In this document: positions 6,708 to 15,457 of the stretch, one piece after another | Numbering within the stretch: position 1 is the first letter of the stretch | Layout: each line of letters opens with the position of its first letter | Source of the DNA: Tyzzerella sp. UBA1042 | GTDB lineage: Bacteria > Bacillota > Clostridia > Lachnospirales > Anaerotignaceae | DNA length: 36,161 bases | Direction: 5' to 3' | NCBI GenBank assembly: GCA_002316675.1 | Contig: DCDZ01000057.1 | Coordinates: 550 to 36,710, forward strand | Program-made: the position numbers and the translations under genes | Notes under the pieces: generated by a model | Told to the model about the DNA's origin: nothing | Database searches by the model: none | What the model saw: the letters and a program-made list of their open reading frames with translations, nothing else

Positions 6708-8688
6708 GATGCGAAAGCTTACTGTCATTGGTCTAAATATCGGTCGTACACCGTTTATTCACGAGCTGATGCACCTAGGGGTTGTGGAAATCAACTCCCA
6801 AGAGGGCACGGTAAACGATGAAGAATGGATGCCGGATATTTTTAGAACCAGTAACAGTGCGGATGTTTCCCGTTTGGAAGCCGACATTGTCCGGGCGAGC
6901 ACTGCATTAGAAGCGCTGAACCGCTATGATACACAAAAAAAGCCTTTGTTTCATGTTCGAGAAGAAATAGACCGTGAGGATTTTGTAAATTATATGAATC
7001 ATAACAAAACAGAAACGGAAATGAACGTGGATACGGCAGTTATGTGCTACAAGCAAATAACGGATGGGCAGAATGAAATCAACCGGTTAAAAGGCGTTAT
7101 TGCAGGGCTGAAGCCATGGATAGGCTTGGATATGCCTCTACAAACGAAGGAAACAAAATGTTCAGCAATAATCTATGGTACCGTTGGCGTAAAAACAAAA
7201 TTTGAAGACCTATTACAAACGGTATTGGAAAAAGCACCCTCTGCAGTTGTGCGGCAAATCAACACAGACACACAGCAGATGTATCTCTCTTTTCTTTGCT
7301 TAAAAGAGGAACGGGAGCAAGTTTATGAAGCACTGCGAGAATTTGCGTTTAATCCTGTTTCCTTTACAGAGCATCAGGGAACGCCGGCAGAGGTTGTAAA
7401 ACGGTATGAACAAGAAATAGAAGAGTTTCAACAGAGAATTTACGCAAAAGAAGCCATTTTGGGTGAGTTATCAAGTGCCAAAAAAAATATTGAGTTTCTT
7501 TATGACAGCTTGAATATGCGCTTGGACAGAGCGAAAATTGTCGGGGATATGCTAAGTACCGAGATGGTGTTCTACTTTGACGGATGGATGCCTAAAAAAG
7601 CCCAGCCCCAAGTAGAAGCACTTTTGAAGAAATATGAGTTCTACTATGATATCAAGGATCCGGAACCGGAGGAAGAGATTCCTGTTTATCTTCACAATGG
7701 CGGGCTTTCTACACCATTTGAAGCGGTTACCAATATGTACAGCTTACCATCCAGGCATGATATTGATCCTACCAGGCTATTGGCGCCATTTTATTTTATA
7801 TTCTTTGGTATGATGCTGAGTGATGCGGCTTATGGTATCATCATAGCGGTTGTTTGTTGGATGATATTAAAGAAGTTTAAATTAGAAGGTATGACCTATC
7901 GCATGATAAAAATGTTCTTCTATTGCGGCATATCCACTTTTATTTGGGGCGCATTATTCGGCGGTTGGTTTGGTGATTTCATACCGGTGGCGGCAAAGAC
8001 TTTGTTCAATGCGGAGGTCACAATCAATCCGCTTTGGTTTGACCCTCTGGCAGAGCCAATGAAATTATTGATTTTCTCCTTGATTTTTGGCGGAATTCAT
8101 TTATTTGTCGGCATGGGGATTCAGGCATATATGCTGATTAGAGACGGCCATCCATTGGATGCATTGTTTGATATTGGGCTTTGGTATATTTTGTTGATCG
8201 GTCTGGTTGTATTTGGACTTGGCAGCAGCTTGCCTCCGGCCATTGCTGCCATTGGCAAGGTTATGTCTATTGTGGGTGCCGTTGGTGTCATATTAACCGG
8301 CGGAAGAAGCAAAAAGAGTATTTTCGGTAAAATTACAGGCGGTTTAGGCAGCCTTTACGGCATTACAGGGTATTTATCCGATGTTCTTTCCTACTCCAGA
8401 CTTCTTGCGTTGGGTTTGGCAACGGGTGTTGTTGCAAAGGTTATCAATACCCTTGGGTCTTTGGCAGGCGGCGGAATAAAGGGTGCAATTATTTTACTGA
8501 TTGCATTTGTATTTGGTACAATTTTTAATATAGGAATTAATGCGTTGGGAGCTTTTGTCCATTCTTGCAGATTGCAGTATGTAGAGTTTTTTGGAAAATT
8601 CTATACCGGCGGTGGCAGACCCTTTGCACCTTTTGAAAGAAGAACGAAATATATCAAGATACTTAAGGAGGAGAAGAATAATGGTTGA
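6694..8688 (+). CDS. ntpI: V-type ATPase subunit I
   Basis: Membrane stator subunit (equivalent of subunit a) that carries the ion half-channels against the K ring. The 664-residue protein has a hydrophilic N-terminal half with coiled coil (about 1-330) and a C-terminal half with seven or eight membrane segments, including FYFIFFGMMLSDAAYG, WGALFGGWFGDF, and the conserved region ILSYSRLLALGLA-like at DVLSYSRLLALGLATG, which contains the essential arginine facing the ring. ATG 6694 is preferred over an upstream TTG because it has a GGGAG site. It overlaps the K gene by 8 bases, suggesting translational coupling. Confidence 0.96.
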   Translation: MAVVEMRKLTVIGLNIGRTPFIHELMHLGVVEINSQEGTVNDEEWMPDIFRTSNSADVSRLEADIVRASTALEALNRYDTQKKPLFHVREEIDREDFVNYMNHNKTETEMNVDTAVMCYKQITDGQNEINRLKGVIAGLKPWIGLDMPLQTKETKCSAIIYGTVGVKTKFEDLLQTVLEKAPSAVVRQINTDTQQMYLSFLCLKEEREQVYEALREFAFNPVSFTEHQGTPAEVVKRYEQEIEEFQQRIYAKEAILGELSSAKKNIEFLYDSLNMRLDRAKIVGDMLSTEMVFYFDGWMPKKAQPQVEALLKKYEFYYDIKDPEPEEEIPVYLHNGGLSTPFEAVTNMYSLPSRHDIDPTRLLAPFYFIFFGMMLSDAAYGIIIAVVCWMILKKFKLEGMTYRMIKMFFYCGISTFIWGALFGGWFGDFIPVAAKTLFNAEVTINPLWFDPLAEPMKLLIFSLIFGGIHLFVGMGIQAYMLIRDGHPLDALFDIGLWYILLIGLVVFGLGSSLPPAIAAIGKVMSIVGAVGVILTGGRSKKSIFGKITGGLGSLYGITGYLSDVLSYSRLLALGLATGVVAKVINTLGSLAGGGIKGAIILLIAFVFGTIFNIGINALGAFVHSCRLQYVEFFGKFYTGGGRPFAPFERRTKYIKILKEEKNNG

Positions 8689-9166
8689 GAGTTTATTCAG
8701 CGGTGAATTTTTAGCGTTGGCAGGTGCGGCAGTTGCTGCTCTTGCGGGTATTGGAAGTGCCATTGGCGTTGGTGTTGCCGGCGAGGCGGCAGCGGGGGTT
8801 GTTTCCGAAGATCCTAACAAATTTGGTCAGGTATTATTGTTACAGGCTCTGCCCGGCACACAGGGCATTTATGGACTTTTGATTGCCTTTTTGGTAATGG
8901 TTAAGGTTGGTCTTTTGGGCGGCGACGGAATGGTTGAGTTAACCATGATTCAAGGAGCAGGCATCTTTGCAGCCTCCTTGCCCATCGGTCTTGTAGGTAT
9001 TTATTCTGGTATTGCCCAGGGCAAAGCGGCAGCAGCAGGTATTATGCTGGTTGGTAAAAAGCCCAGCGAGTTGGCAAAGGGTATGCTTTTTGCAGCAATG
9101 GTTGAAACATATGCGGTATTGGCTTTGCTCATTTCCTTCCTGATGCTCAACAGCATCCAGGTATGA
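8681..9166 (+). CDS. ntpK: V-type ATPase subunit K (Na+-type rotor ring)
   Basis: Membrane rotor protein, a double-hairpin proteolipid of 161 residues with four transmembrane helices. It carries the ion-binding glutamate E142 in AAMVETYA. It also has L57, T60 and Q61 in LPGTQG and Q113 in SGIAQGK; these correspond to L61, T64, Q65, Q110 and E139 that bind Na+ in Enterococcus hirae NtpK. I therefore infer Na+ coupling rather than H+. The ATG at 8681 follows AAGGAGGAG; a longer upstream reading overlaps ntpI heavily and is rejected. Confidence 0.96.
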   Translation: MVESLFSGEFLALAGAAVAALAGIGSAIGVGVAGEAAAGVVSEDPNKFGQVLLLQALPGTQGIYGLLIAFLVMVKVGLLGGDGMVELTMIQGAGIFAASLPIGLVGIYSGIAQGKAAAAGIMLVGKKPSELAKGMLFAAMVETYAVLALLISFLMLNSIQV

Positions 9167-9196
9167 TAAACTTGAAAGAAAAGGAGGCGCACTCCT

Positions 9197-9757
9197 ATGA
9201 ATGACGGTAAAATTATCATCGATAAAATCATAGAGAAGGCAGAATCGGAAGCAAAGGCAGTGAAAGACAAAGCCAATCTGGAAGTAGAAGCGATTTTAAA
9301 GGCGGCAGAAGAAAAGGCAAGGCGTGAAAGCGAAGCTTTGAAGAAGGATGCCGAGGCAGAGGCGGAAAGAATTAAGGCAAAGGCCATTTCTGGTGCAGAA
9401 CTGCAAGGCAAGATTGCGGTTTTAGAGCAAAAGCAGGCCATATTGGAAGAGGTTATAGCGGAGGCAAAAAAACGTTTAGAAACCTTGCCCGACGCCCAGT
9501 ATGCGGAAACCGTCGGCACCATGCTTGCTAAGATTGACAAGAGCATCGGTACGGAAATTATTGTTGCAAAGCAGGATAGAGAACGCTTGTCTTCGGTAAT
9601 TCAGGAAAAAGGCTTTGTTCTTTCGGAACAAAGCAGAGAAATTGATGGTGGGTTTATTCTGAAAAATGGAGATATTGAATATAACTATTCATTTGAATCT
9701 ATTATCGGGGTAGAACAAGAAGAGATTCGACAAATAGCTGCAAAAATTTTGTTTTAA
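9197..9757 (+). CDS. ntpE: V-type ATPase subunit E
   Basis: Peripheral stalk subunit linking the catalytic head to subunit I. The 186-residue protein has a long charged helix (about residues 1-100, rich in AEAKAVKDKA-type heptads) and a globular C-terminal part ending ESIIGVEQEEIRQIAAKILF, the conserved E-subunit tail. Length is usual for bacterial E (about 190). A strong AAAGGAGG site precedes the ATG. It should pair with the G/H-like protein encoded first in the operon. Confidence 0.94.
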   Translation: MNDGKIIIDKIIEKAESEAKAVKDKANLEVEAILKAAEEKARRESEALKKDAEAEAERIKAKAISGAELQGKIAVLEQKQAILEEVIAEAKKRLETLPDAQYAETVGTMLAKIDKSIGTEIIVAKQDRERLSSVIQEKGFVLSEQSREIDGGFILKNGDIEYNYSFESIIGVEQEEIRQIAAKILF

Positions 9758-9772
9758 GGAGGGGGATTCTTG

Positions 9773-10750
9773 ATGGCAAAAACTAAGATTTACCCTTTCG
9801 CTGTGGCCAGTGTCCGCTCTATGGAAAACTCCTTGATGACAAAACAAAAGCTCATGCAGATGGCAGAGGCGAGGACAGCCGAAGAGGCTTTGCGCATACT
9901 CTCTGACAGCGCTTACGGAAAAACCCAAATCAAAGGGATCTATGAGTTTGAGAAAATGATTGGCAACCATCTTGAGGCAACGTACCAGGCAGTGGCGGGT
10001 TTAATTCCTCAGGAAACGCTGATTGATATCTTCCTCTATAAAAACGATTACCATAACATTAAGGTGCTTTTGAAAGAGGAAGTTTCTAAGGTAAGCGGCA
10101 AAAAGTTTTTAATACAAGGCGGAACAATTCCCATAGAAACCCTGCGTAGAAATTTGCGGGAAAGAAATTATGTGGAGCTGCCCAATATTAGCGGTGAGGC
10201 TGTGGATGAAGCCGTTAGTATGTATGCGAAAACCCGTAACGGAAGATACATCGATACCATTTTGGATAAGGCCTGTTTTGCTACCATGGAAAAGGCGGCG
10301 GCGAAGCTTGGGAATTCCTATGTTTCAAAATATATCCAGATGCTGGCGGACATCACAAACTTGAAAACCCTCCTGCGCATCAAAAAGCTGGATAGAGAGT
10401 TTCAGGTTTTGGAGGAAAGCTTTGTACCCGGGGGTAGTATAAGCTTCGAGTTGCTTTCCAGAGCATACCGCAGCGATTCCTTAGCGGCAGTTTTAAAGGA
10501 AACCCCTTATGGACAGCTTTGTGAGCAGTACATGGAGCAGGGCTTTATCCTTTTTGAAAAGGCTTGTGATGATTACTTGATGGAGTATATCAAGGATGCA
10601 AAATATAAAACCTTGACTCCGGAACCGGTAATGGCGTTTATATTGGCAAAAGAAACCGAAGCAAAATCTATTCGCATCATCATGACTTGCAAAATGCATA
10701 ATATCGATACGGCTACGATCAAAGAAAGGGTGAGAGAGGCTTATGTCTAA
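9773..10750 (+). CDS. ntpC: V-type ATPase subunit C
   Basis: Funnel-shaped socket (subunit d/C) that connects the central shaft to the K ring. The 325-residue helical protein fits the family in length and in segments such as YPFAVASVRSMENSLM, DIFLYKNDYHNIKVLLK and the C-terminal EPVMAFILAKETEAKSIRII. ATG 9773 follows GGAGGGGG; a TTG immediately upstream, at 9770, is less likely. It overlaps the F gene by 8 bases. Confidence 0.95.
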   Translation: MAKTKIYPFAVASVRSMENSLMTKQKLMQMAEARTAEEALRILSDSAYGKTQIKGIYEFEKMIGNHLEATYQAVAGLIPQETLIDIFLYKNDYHNIKVLLKEEVSKVSGKKFLIQGGTIPIETLRRNLRERNYVELPNISGEAVDEAVSMYAKTRNGRYIDTILDKACFATMEKAAAKLGNSYVSKYIQMLADITNLKTLLRIKKLDREFQVLEESFVPGGSISFELLSRAYRSDSLAAVLKETPYGQLCEQYMEQGFILFEKACDDYLMEYIKDAKYKTLTPEPVMAFILAKETEAKSIRIIMTCKMHNIDTATIKERVREAYV

Positions 10751-11060
10751 AGTTGGAATTGTAGGCGATAAGGATAGTATTTTGGGCTTTCTCGCTCTGG
10801 GGATTGATATTTTCCCTGCATATAATGCAGAGGATGTGAAAAAGACAATTTATAAGCTGGCGGAAAAGGAATATGCCATTATTTATATCACAGAGGAAGC
10901 CAGCTTAATGGCGAAGGAAAGTATTGCAAAATACAAGGATTTTGAACTACCCGCAATTATAGTAATTCCGGGTGTAGGCGGAAGTATGGGCCTGGGCATG
11001 AACGAAGTAAGAGAATCGGCAAAGCGTGCCATTGGTGCGGATATATTGTTTAGCGAATAA
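10743..11060 (+). CDS. ntpF: V-type ATPase subunit F
   Basis: Small central-shaft subunit that stabilises subunit D and affects regulation of ATP hydrolysis. The 105-residue protein has the CheY-like fold signature of F subunits: KVGIVGDKDSILGFLALGID at the N-terminus, then YAIIYITEEASLMAKESIAKY and the loop PAIIVIPGVGGSMGLG. In Enterococcus hirae this subunit is called NtpG. The start overlaps the end of ntpC with a GAGAGG site inside that gene. Confidence 0.95.
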   Translation: MSKVGIVGDKDSILGFLALGIDIFPAYNAEDVKKTIYKLAEKEYAIIYITEEASLMAKESIAKYKDFELPAIIVIPGVGGSMGLGMNEVRESAKRAIGADILFSE

Positions 11061-11084
11061 ATACGATTGTAGGTGAATGAGCAT

Positions 11085-12860
11085 ATGAAAACAGGCACGA
11101 TAGTAAAGGTGTCGGGTCCGTTGGTAATAGCGGAAGGCATGAGAGACGCCAATATGTTTGACGTGGTGCGTGTATCAGAGAAACACCTGATAGGTGAAAT
11201 TATCGAAATGCACGGAGACAGAGCATCCATTCAGGTTTATGAGGAAACCTCCGGCCTTGGACCGGGGGAAGAGGTTGTTTCCACAGGGATGCCAATGAGC
11301 GTTGAATTGGGTCCCGGCTTGATTTCCACCATTTATGACGGAATTCAGCGTCCTTTGGAAAAGTTATATGAAGCAAGCGGTACAAATATTCAAAAGGGCA
11401 TTGAAGTAAAGTCCTTAGATCGGGACAAAAAATGGAAGTTCGAGCCGGCAAAGCAAACCGGCGATGCTGTTGAAGCCGGGGATGTCATTGGTATTGTCCA
11501 TGAAACAGCCGTTGTAGTTTGCAAAATTATGGTTCCTTTCGGTTTGAAGGGTACCATAAAAGAAATTTATGTAGGGGAATTTACGGTGGAAGAGCCTGTC
11601 TGCGTAATTACGGATGAAAAAGGGAATGATATCTCCGTGACAATGATGCAAAAATGGCCCGTACGTCGAGAAAGACCTTACAAGGTGAAAAAATCCCCCG
11701 ACTCCCTGTTGGTAACGGGACAGCGTGTTATTGACACATTCTTCCCCATTACAAAGGGCGGTGTTGCTGCCATTCCCGGGCCTTTCGGCAGTGGCAAAAC
11801 AGTAACACAGCATCAGCTGGCAAAGTGGGCGGATGCGGATATTGTGGTTTATATCGGTTGCGGTGAGCGTGGCAACGAAATGACCGACGTTTTGAACGAG
11901 TTCCCTGAATTGAAGGATCCTCGTACCGGTGAGTCCTTGATGCAAAGAACCGTTTTGATTGCAAATACCTCCGATATGCCTGTTGCAGCCCGTGAGGCAT
12001 CTATTTATACAGGAATCACCATTGCGGAATTCTTCCGTGATATGGGTTACAGTGTTGCCTTGATGGCTGACTCTACCTCTCGTTGGGCGGAGGCACTGCG
12101 TGAAATGAGCGGACGTTTGGAAGAAATGCCCGGTGAGGAAGGCTATCCCGCTTACTTAGGTTCCCGTTTGGCGCAGTTCTATGAAAGAGCAGGCCGGGTG
12201 GTTTCCTTGGGCAAGGAAGAGAGAATCGGTACGCTGACAGCAATCGGCGCCGTATCTCCTCCCGGCGGTGATACCTCTGAGCCTGTATCTCAGGCGACGC
12301 TGCGTATTGTGAAGGTGTTCTGGGGGTTGGATGCCTCCTTGGCATATAAACGTCATTTCCCGGCCATCAACTGGCTTTCCAGCTATTCTTTATACCAAGA
12401 TCGGGTGGATGAATGGGCAGACATCAATGTGCATGAAGAATTTTCCGCACATCGTACGGAGGCCATGCGGCTTTTGCAGACAGAGGCGGAGTTGCAGGAA
12501 ATTGTGCAGCTGGTTGGTGTGGATTCCCTATCCCATGGGGATAGATTGATTCTGGAGACCTCTCGTTCTATCCGTGAGGACTTTTTGCACCAGAACTCCT
12601 TCCACGAAGTAGATACCTATACCTCTTTGCACAAGCAATATAGAATGCTAAAGCTGATTTTGACCTTCTATCATGAAGCGCAGAATGCAATTAAAGCCGG
12701 CGTTCCGATTCAGAAAATTACAAAGCTGCATGTCATCGAGCGTATTGGCCGTGCAAAATATGTGGAAGAAATAAACGTAGACAAGAGCTACGATGAAATT
12801 GAAAGAGATATTAAAGGAGAAATCAACGATTTGATCAGTAAGGGGGCGGATGAATTATGA
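11085..12860 (+). CDS. ntpA: V-type ATPase catalytic subunit A
   Basis: Catalytic nucleotide-binding subunit of the ATPase head. The 591-residue protein has the Walker A loop GPFGSGKT at 232-239, the A-specific insertion region ahead of it, and GCGERGNEM just after. It is ADP/ATP hydrolysing or synthesising with subunit B, in an A3B3 ring. The ATG at 11085, 9 bases after AGGTG, gives the usual MKTGTIVKVSGPLV start; an upstream GTG at 11073 overlaps the ribosome site. No intein is present. The last bases overlap the ntpB start as ATGA. Confidence 0.98.
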   Translation: MKTGTIVKVSGPLVIAEGMRDANMFDVVRVSEKHLIGEIIEMHGDRASIQVYEETSGLGPGEEVVSTGMPMSVELGPGLISTIYDGIQRPLEKLYEASGTNIQKGIEVKSLDRDKKWKFEPAKQTGDAVEAGDVIGIVHETAVVVCKIMVPFGLKGTIKEIYVGEFTVEEPVCVITDEKGNDISVTMMQKWPVRRERPYKVKKSPDSLLVTGQRVIDTFFPITKGGVAAIPGPFGSGKTVTQHQLAKWADADIVVYIGCGERGNEMTDVLNEFPELKDPRTGESLMQRTVLIANTSDMPVAAREASIYTGITIAEFFRDMGYSVALMADSTSRWAEALREMSGRLEEMPGEEGYPAYLGSRLAQFYERAGRVVSLGKEERIGTLTAIGAVSPPGGDTSEPVSQATLRIVKVFWGLDASLAYKRHFPAINWLSSYSLYQDRVDEWADINVHEEFSAHRTEAMRLLQTEAELQEIVQLVGVDSLSHGDRLILETSRSIREDFLHQNSFHEVDTYTSLHKQYRMLKLILTFYHEAQNAIKAGVPIQKITKLHVIERIGRAKYVEEINVDKSYDEIERDIKGEINDLISKGADEL

Positions 12861-14233
12861 TAAAGGAATATAGATCGATTCAAGAAGTTGCCGGTCCCCT
12901 TATGCTGGTTACAGGCGTAGAAGGCGTAAAATATGATGAATTGGGCGAAATTGAGCTGGCAAGCGGCGAGGTAAGAAGATGTAAGGTGCTTGAAGTCAAC
13001 GGTGATACCGTTTTGGTTCAGCTGTTCGAGAGTGCAACGGGCATCAACCTTGCGGAAAGCAAGGTACGTTTCTTAGGCAAAAGCTTGGATTTCGGCGTAT
13101 CCCCTGATATTTTGGGACGTGTATTCAGCGGCATGGGGAAACCCATTGACGGCGGCCCCCAGATTATTCCGGAAAAACGCTTGGATATTAACGGTGCACC
13201 CATTAACCCTGCAGCAAGAGAATATCCTGCGGAATTTATACAGACAGGTGTTTCCGCCATCGATGGCTTGAATACCTTGGTTCGTGGGCAGAAGCTGCCT
13301 ATTTTCTCCGGCTCCGGTTTGCCCCATGCAAATCTGGCGGTGCAGATTGCCCGTCAGGCAAAGGTACGAGGTACAGATTCTAAGTTTGCCGTAGTATTTG
13401 CAGCCATCGGTATCACCTTTGAGGATGCGGAATTCTTTATCAATGACTTTAAGGCAACAGGCGCCATCGACCGTTCCGTTGTGTTTGTAAACCTTGCAAA
13501 CGACCCTGCGGTAGAGCGTGTTTGTACGCCTCGTATGGCATTGACCGCCGCCGAATATTTGGCATTTGAGCAGGGAATGCACGTTTTGGTTATTTTAACG
13601 GATATTACAAACTATGCGGAAGCGTTGCGTGAAGTATCTGCCGCAAAGAAGGAAGTTCCCGGCCGCCGTGGTTATCCCGGATATCTTTATACTGACCTTG
13701 CAACCATGTATGAACGTGCAGGACGTATGAAGGGCAAGGATGGTTCAATTACTATGATTCCCATTTTAACCATGCCTGAGGATGATAAAACCCATCCTAT
13801 CCCTGACTTAACAGGGTATATTACGGAAGGTCAGATCATTTTGAGCCGTGATCTTTATAAAAAAGGCATTCAGCCGCCAATCAATGTTTTGCCATCCCTT
13901 TCTCGTTTGAAGGATAAGGGTATCGGCAAGGGTAAGACAAGAGAAGATCATGCGGATACCATGAACCAGTTGTTTGCGGCATACTCCCGTGGTAAGGATG
14001 CAAAAGAACTGATGGCGATTTTAGGTGAATCCGCTTTGTCTGACATAGATTTGATCTATGCAAAGTTTGCAGATGAATTTGAAAAGAAATATGTTTCTCA
14101 AGGGTTTAGAACAGACAGAACCATTGAGCAGACATTGGAAACCGGATGGAGCTTGCTTCGTATGCTGCCAAAGAGCGAGTTGAAGCGTATCCGTGACGAA
14201 TATCTGGAAAAATATTTAGCAGATGGGGAGTGA
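12857..14233 (+). CDS. ntpB: V-type ATPase subunit B
   Basis: Non-catalytic partner of A in the hexameric head. The 458-residue protein shows B-subunit landmarks: GRVFSGMGKPIDGGP, QTGVSAIDGLNTLVRGQKLP, the site FSGSGLPHANLA where a P-loop would be in F-type beta subunits, and LTDITNYAEALREVSAAK. The missing P-loop lysine is normal for V-type B. Length is usual. It is coupled to ntpA by a 4-base ATGA overlap and followed after 6 bases by ntpD. Confidence 0.98.
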   Translation: MIKEYRSIQEVAGPLMLVTGVEGVKYDELGEIELASGEVRRCKVLEVNGDTVLVQLFESATGINLAESKVRFLGKSLDFGVSPDILGRVFSGMGKPIDGGPQIIPEKRLDINGAPINPAAREYPAEFIQTGVSAIDGLNTLVRGQKLPIFSGSGLPHANLAVQIARQAKVRGTDSKFAVVFAAIGITFEDAEFFINDFKATGAIDRSVVFVNLANDPAVERVCTPRMALTAAEYLAFEQGMHVLVILTDITNYAEALREVSAAKKEVPGRRGYPGYLYTDLATMYERAGRMKGKDGSITMIPILTMPEDDKTHPIPDLTGYITEGQIILSRDLYKKGIQPPINVLPSLSRLKDKGIGKGKTREDHADTMNQLFAAYSRGKDAKELMAILGESALSDIDLIYAKFADEFEKKYVSQGFRTDRTIEQTLETGWSLLRMLPKSELKRIRDEYLEKYLADGE

Positions 14234-14239
14234 TAAGCC

Positions 14240-14920
14240 ATGGCTAGATTGAACGTCAATCCTACCCGTATGGAAATGACCAGATTGAAGCAGCAGCTGC
14301 GCACCGCAACCAGGGGGCACAAGCTGTTGAAGGATAAGCTGGATGAGCTGATGAAGCAGTTTTTAAATATCGTGCGGGAAAACAAGCGTCTGCGGGAAGA
14401 GGCAGAGTCTGCTTTGGAGAACGCTTATAAGGATTTTATCATTGCAAGAGCCGTTTTAAGCGAGTCTGTTTTGGGAGAATCGTTGATGATTCCTCAGCAG
14501 TCTGTGGCTGTGAAGGTGAGCAAAAAAAACATTATGAGCGTAAATGTGCCGGTTTTTGATTTTCAGACGGAAGAAAGCAGCGGGGATATTTATCCCTACG
14601 GCCTTGCTTTCTCCTCGGGTGAATTGGATAGCGCTATGCTTTCTTTTTCCAATGCAATGGAGCCGTTGTTGCGTCTGGCGGAAAGTGAAAAAACTGCCCA
14701 GCTTTTGGCTCAGGAAATTGAGCGCACCCGTCGCCGGGTAAATGCTTTAGAAAACGTAATGATTCCAAACTATCAAGAAACCATTAAGTATATTACAATG
14801 AAGCTGGAAGAAAACGAGCGGTCCGGAACCACCCGTATGATGAAAGTGAAAGATATGGTTATGAAAAAGGCTTTGGAAGAAAAGAAAAAGCGTGATGAAA
14901 AAGTCGAAAGTGTATCATAG
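14240..14920 (+). CDS. ntpD: V-type ATPase subunit D
   Basis: Central shaft subunit that rotates inside the A3B3 head. The 226-residue protein starts with the conserved NVNPTRMEMTRLKQQLRTA and has the C-terminal helix RRRVNALENVMIPNYQETIK, both diagnostic for D; the rest is coiled coil. It is the last gene of the operon and is followed within 15 bases by a strong terminator. A 10-base tandem repeat (AGTGTATCAT twice) covers the stop region, harmless to the product. Confidence 0.96.
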   Translation: MARLNVNPTRMEMTRLKQQLRTATRGHKLLKDKLDELMKQFLNIVRENKRLREEAESALENAYKDFIIARAVLSESVLGESLMIPQQSVAVKVSKKNIMSVNVPVFDFQTEESSGDIYPYGLAFSSGELDSAMLSFSNAMEPLLRLAESEKTAQLLAQEIERTRRRVNALENVMIPNYQETIKYITMKLEENERSGTTRMMKVKDMVMKKALEEKKKRDEKVESVS

Positions 14921-14933
14921 TGTATCATAAAGG

Positions 14934-14965
14934 AAAGCCCCATGTAAGCCTTGCATGGGGCTTTT
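14934..14965 (+). terminator. Terminator of the V-ATPase operon
   Basis: GCCCCATG (14937-14944) pairs perfectly with CATGGGGC (14954-14961) around a nine-base loop, extended by A/T pairs and followed by TTTT. Confidence 0.88.
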
Positions 14966-15259
14966 GCAAAGCAAACGATGGAGATGCCTGTGTTTCGGCA
15001 GATATAAAAAATTGGAAATAGCGTATTTTAAATACGTATATTCTTTTGTGAATTTTTATATAAATATGTTTCTTCATAATTTGTTCAAAAAGACGATTTG
15101 CGCTTCATTTTGAGAGAAGAAGCTTGTGAAAATGAAAAAAAATAATGGTTTTATGGATTGAGAAGAAGCACCTTCAGCAGAAAACCATGTACTGGTTATC
15201 AAATACATACGAAAAACAACCAAAAATTTTTAATTTTGTAGAAAAATTTACTAAAACTA
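14966..15259. other. AT-rich non-coding stretch
   Basis: About 290 bases between the ATPase terminator and the aminotransferase promoter. No ORF has a ribosome site. One AT-rich inverted repeat, AAATTTTT/AAAAATTT, lies at about 15224-15249. I see nothing else in it. Confidence 0.5.
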
Positions 15260-15287
15260 TTGTTTTTATTAGGAAAAGTGGTATACT
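15260..15287 (+). promoter_or_regulatory. Promoter of the aminotransferase gene
   Basis: TTGTTT (15260-15265) and TATACT (15282-15287) are 16 bases apart, with a TG one base upstream of the -10, an extended -10 arrangement. The leader that follows is about 165 nt. Confidence 0.7.
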
Positions 15288-15297
15288 GAAAATATAA

Positions 15298-15398
15298 TTA
15301 GGTAGAGAATTAGCTGGATTTGTGGGATTATTGAACAATAAATGAAATTTATTTCATTCATTGTCTTTGATGAAATGAATGCTGATACTCACTGCCTA
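15298..15398 (+). promoter_or_regulatory. Candidate structured leader of the aminotransferase
   Basis: TTAGGTAG near the start and CTGCCTAA about 95 bases later can pair over 8 bp with one wobble, closing a domain that includes AATGAAA/TTTCATT and CATTCAT/ATGAATG hairpins sharing the same TTTCATTCATT segment, so they are mutually exclusive. No known riboswitch motif is recognised, and no terminator is seen. Confidence 0.3.
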
Positions 15399-15457
15399 AA
15401 AAAATATTACTTATTGTCATACTATGATGAAAAATAATGAAGGAGAAGTGAATAACA

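Noticed and set aside
13073..13582. Long minus-strand frame within ntpB
   Set aside because: It lies wholly inside a well-conserved ATPase gene and shows no independent start signal.
14910..14929. 10-base tandem repeat at the end of ntpD
   Set aside because: A simple local duplication around the stop codon without effect on the protein.
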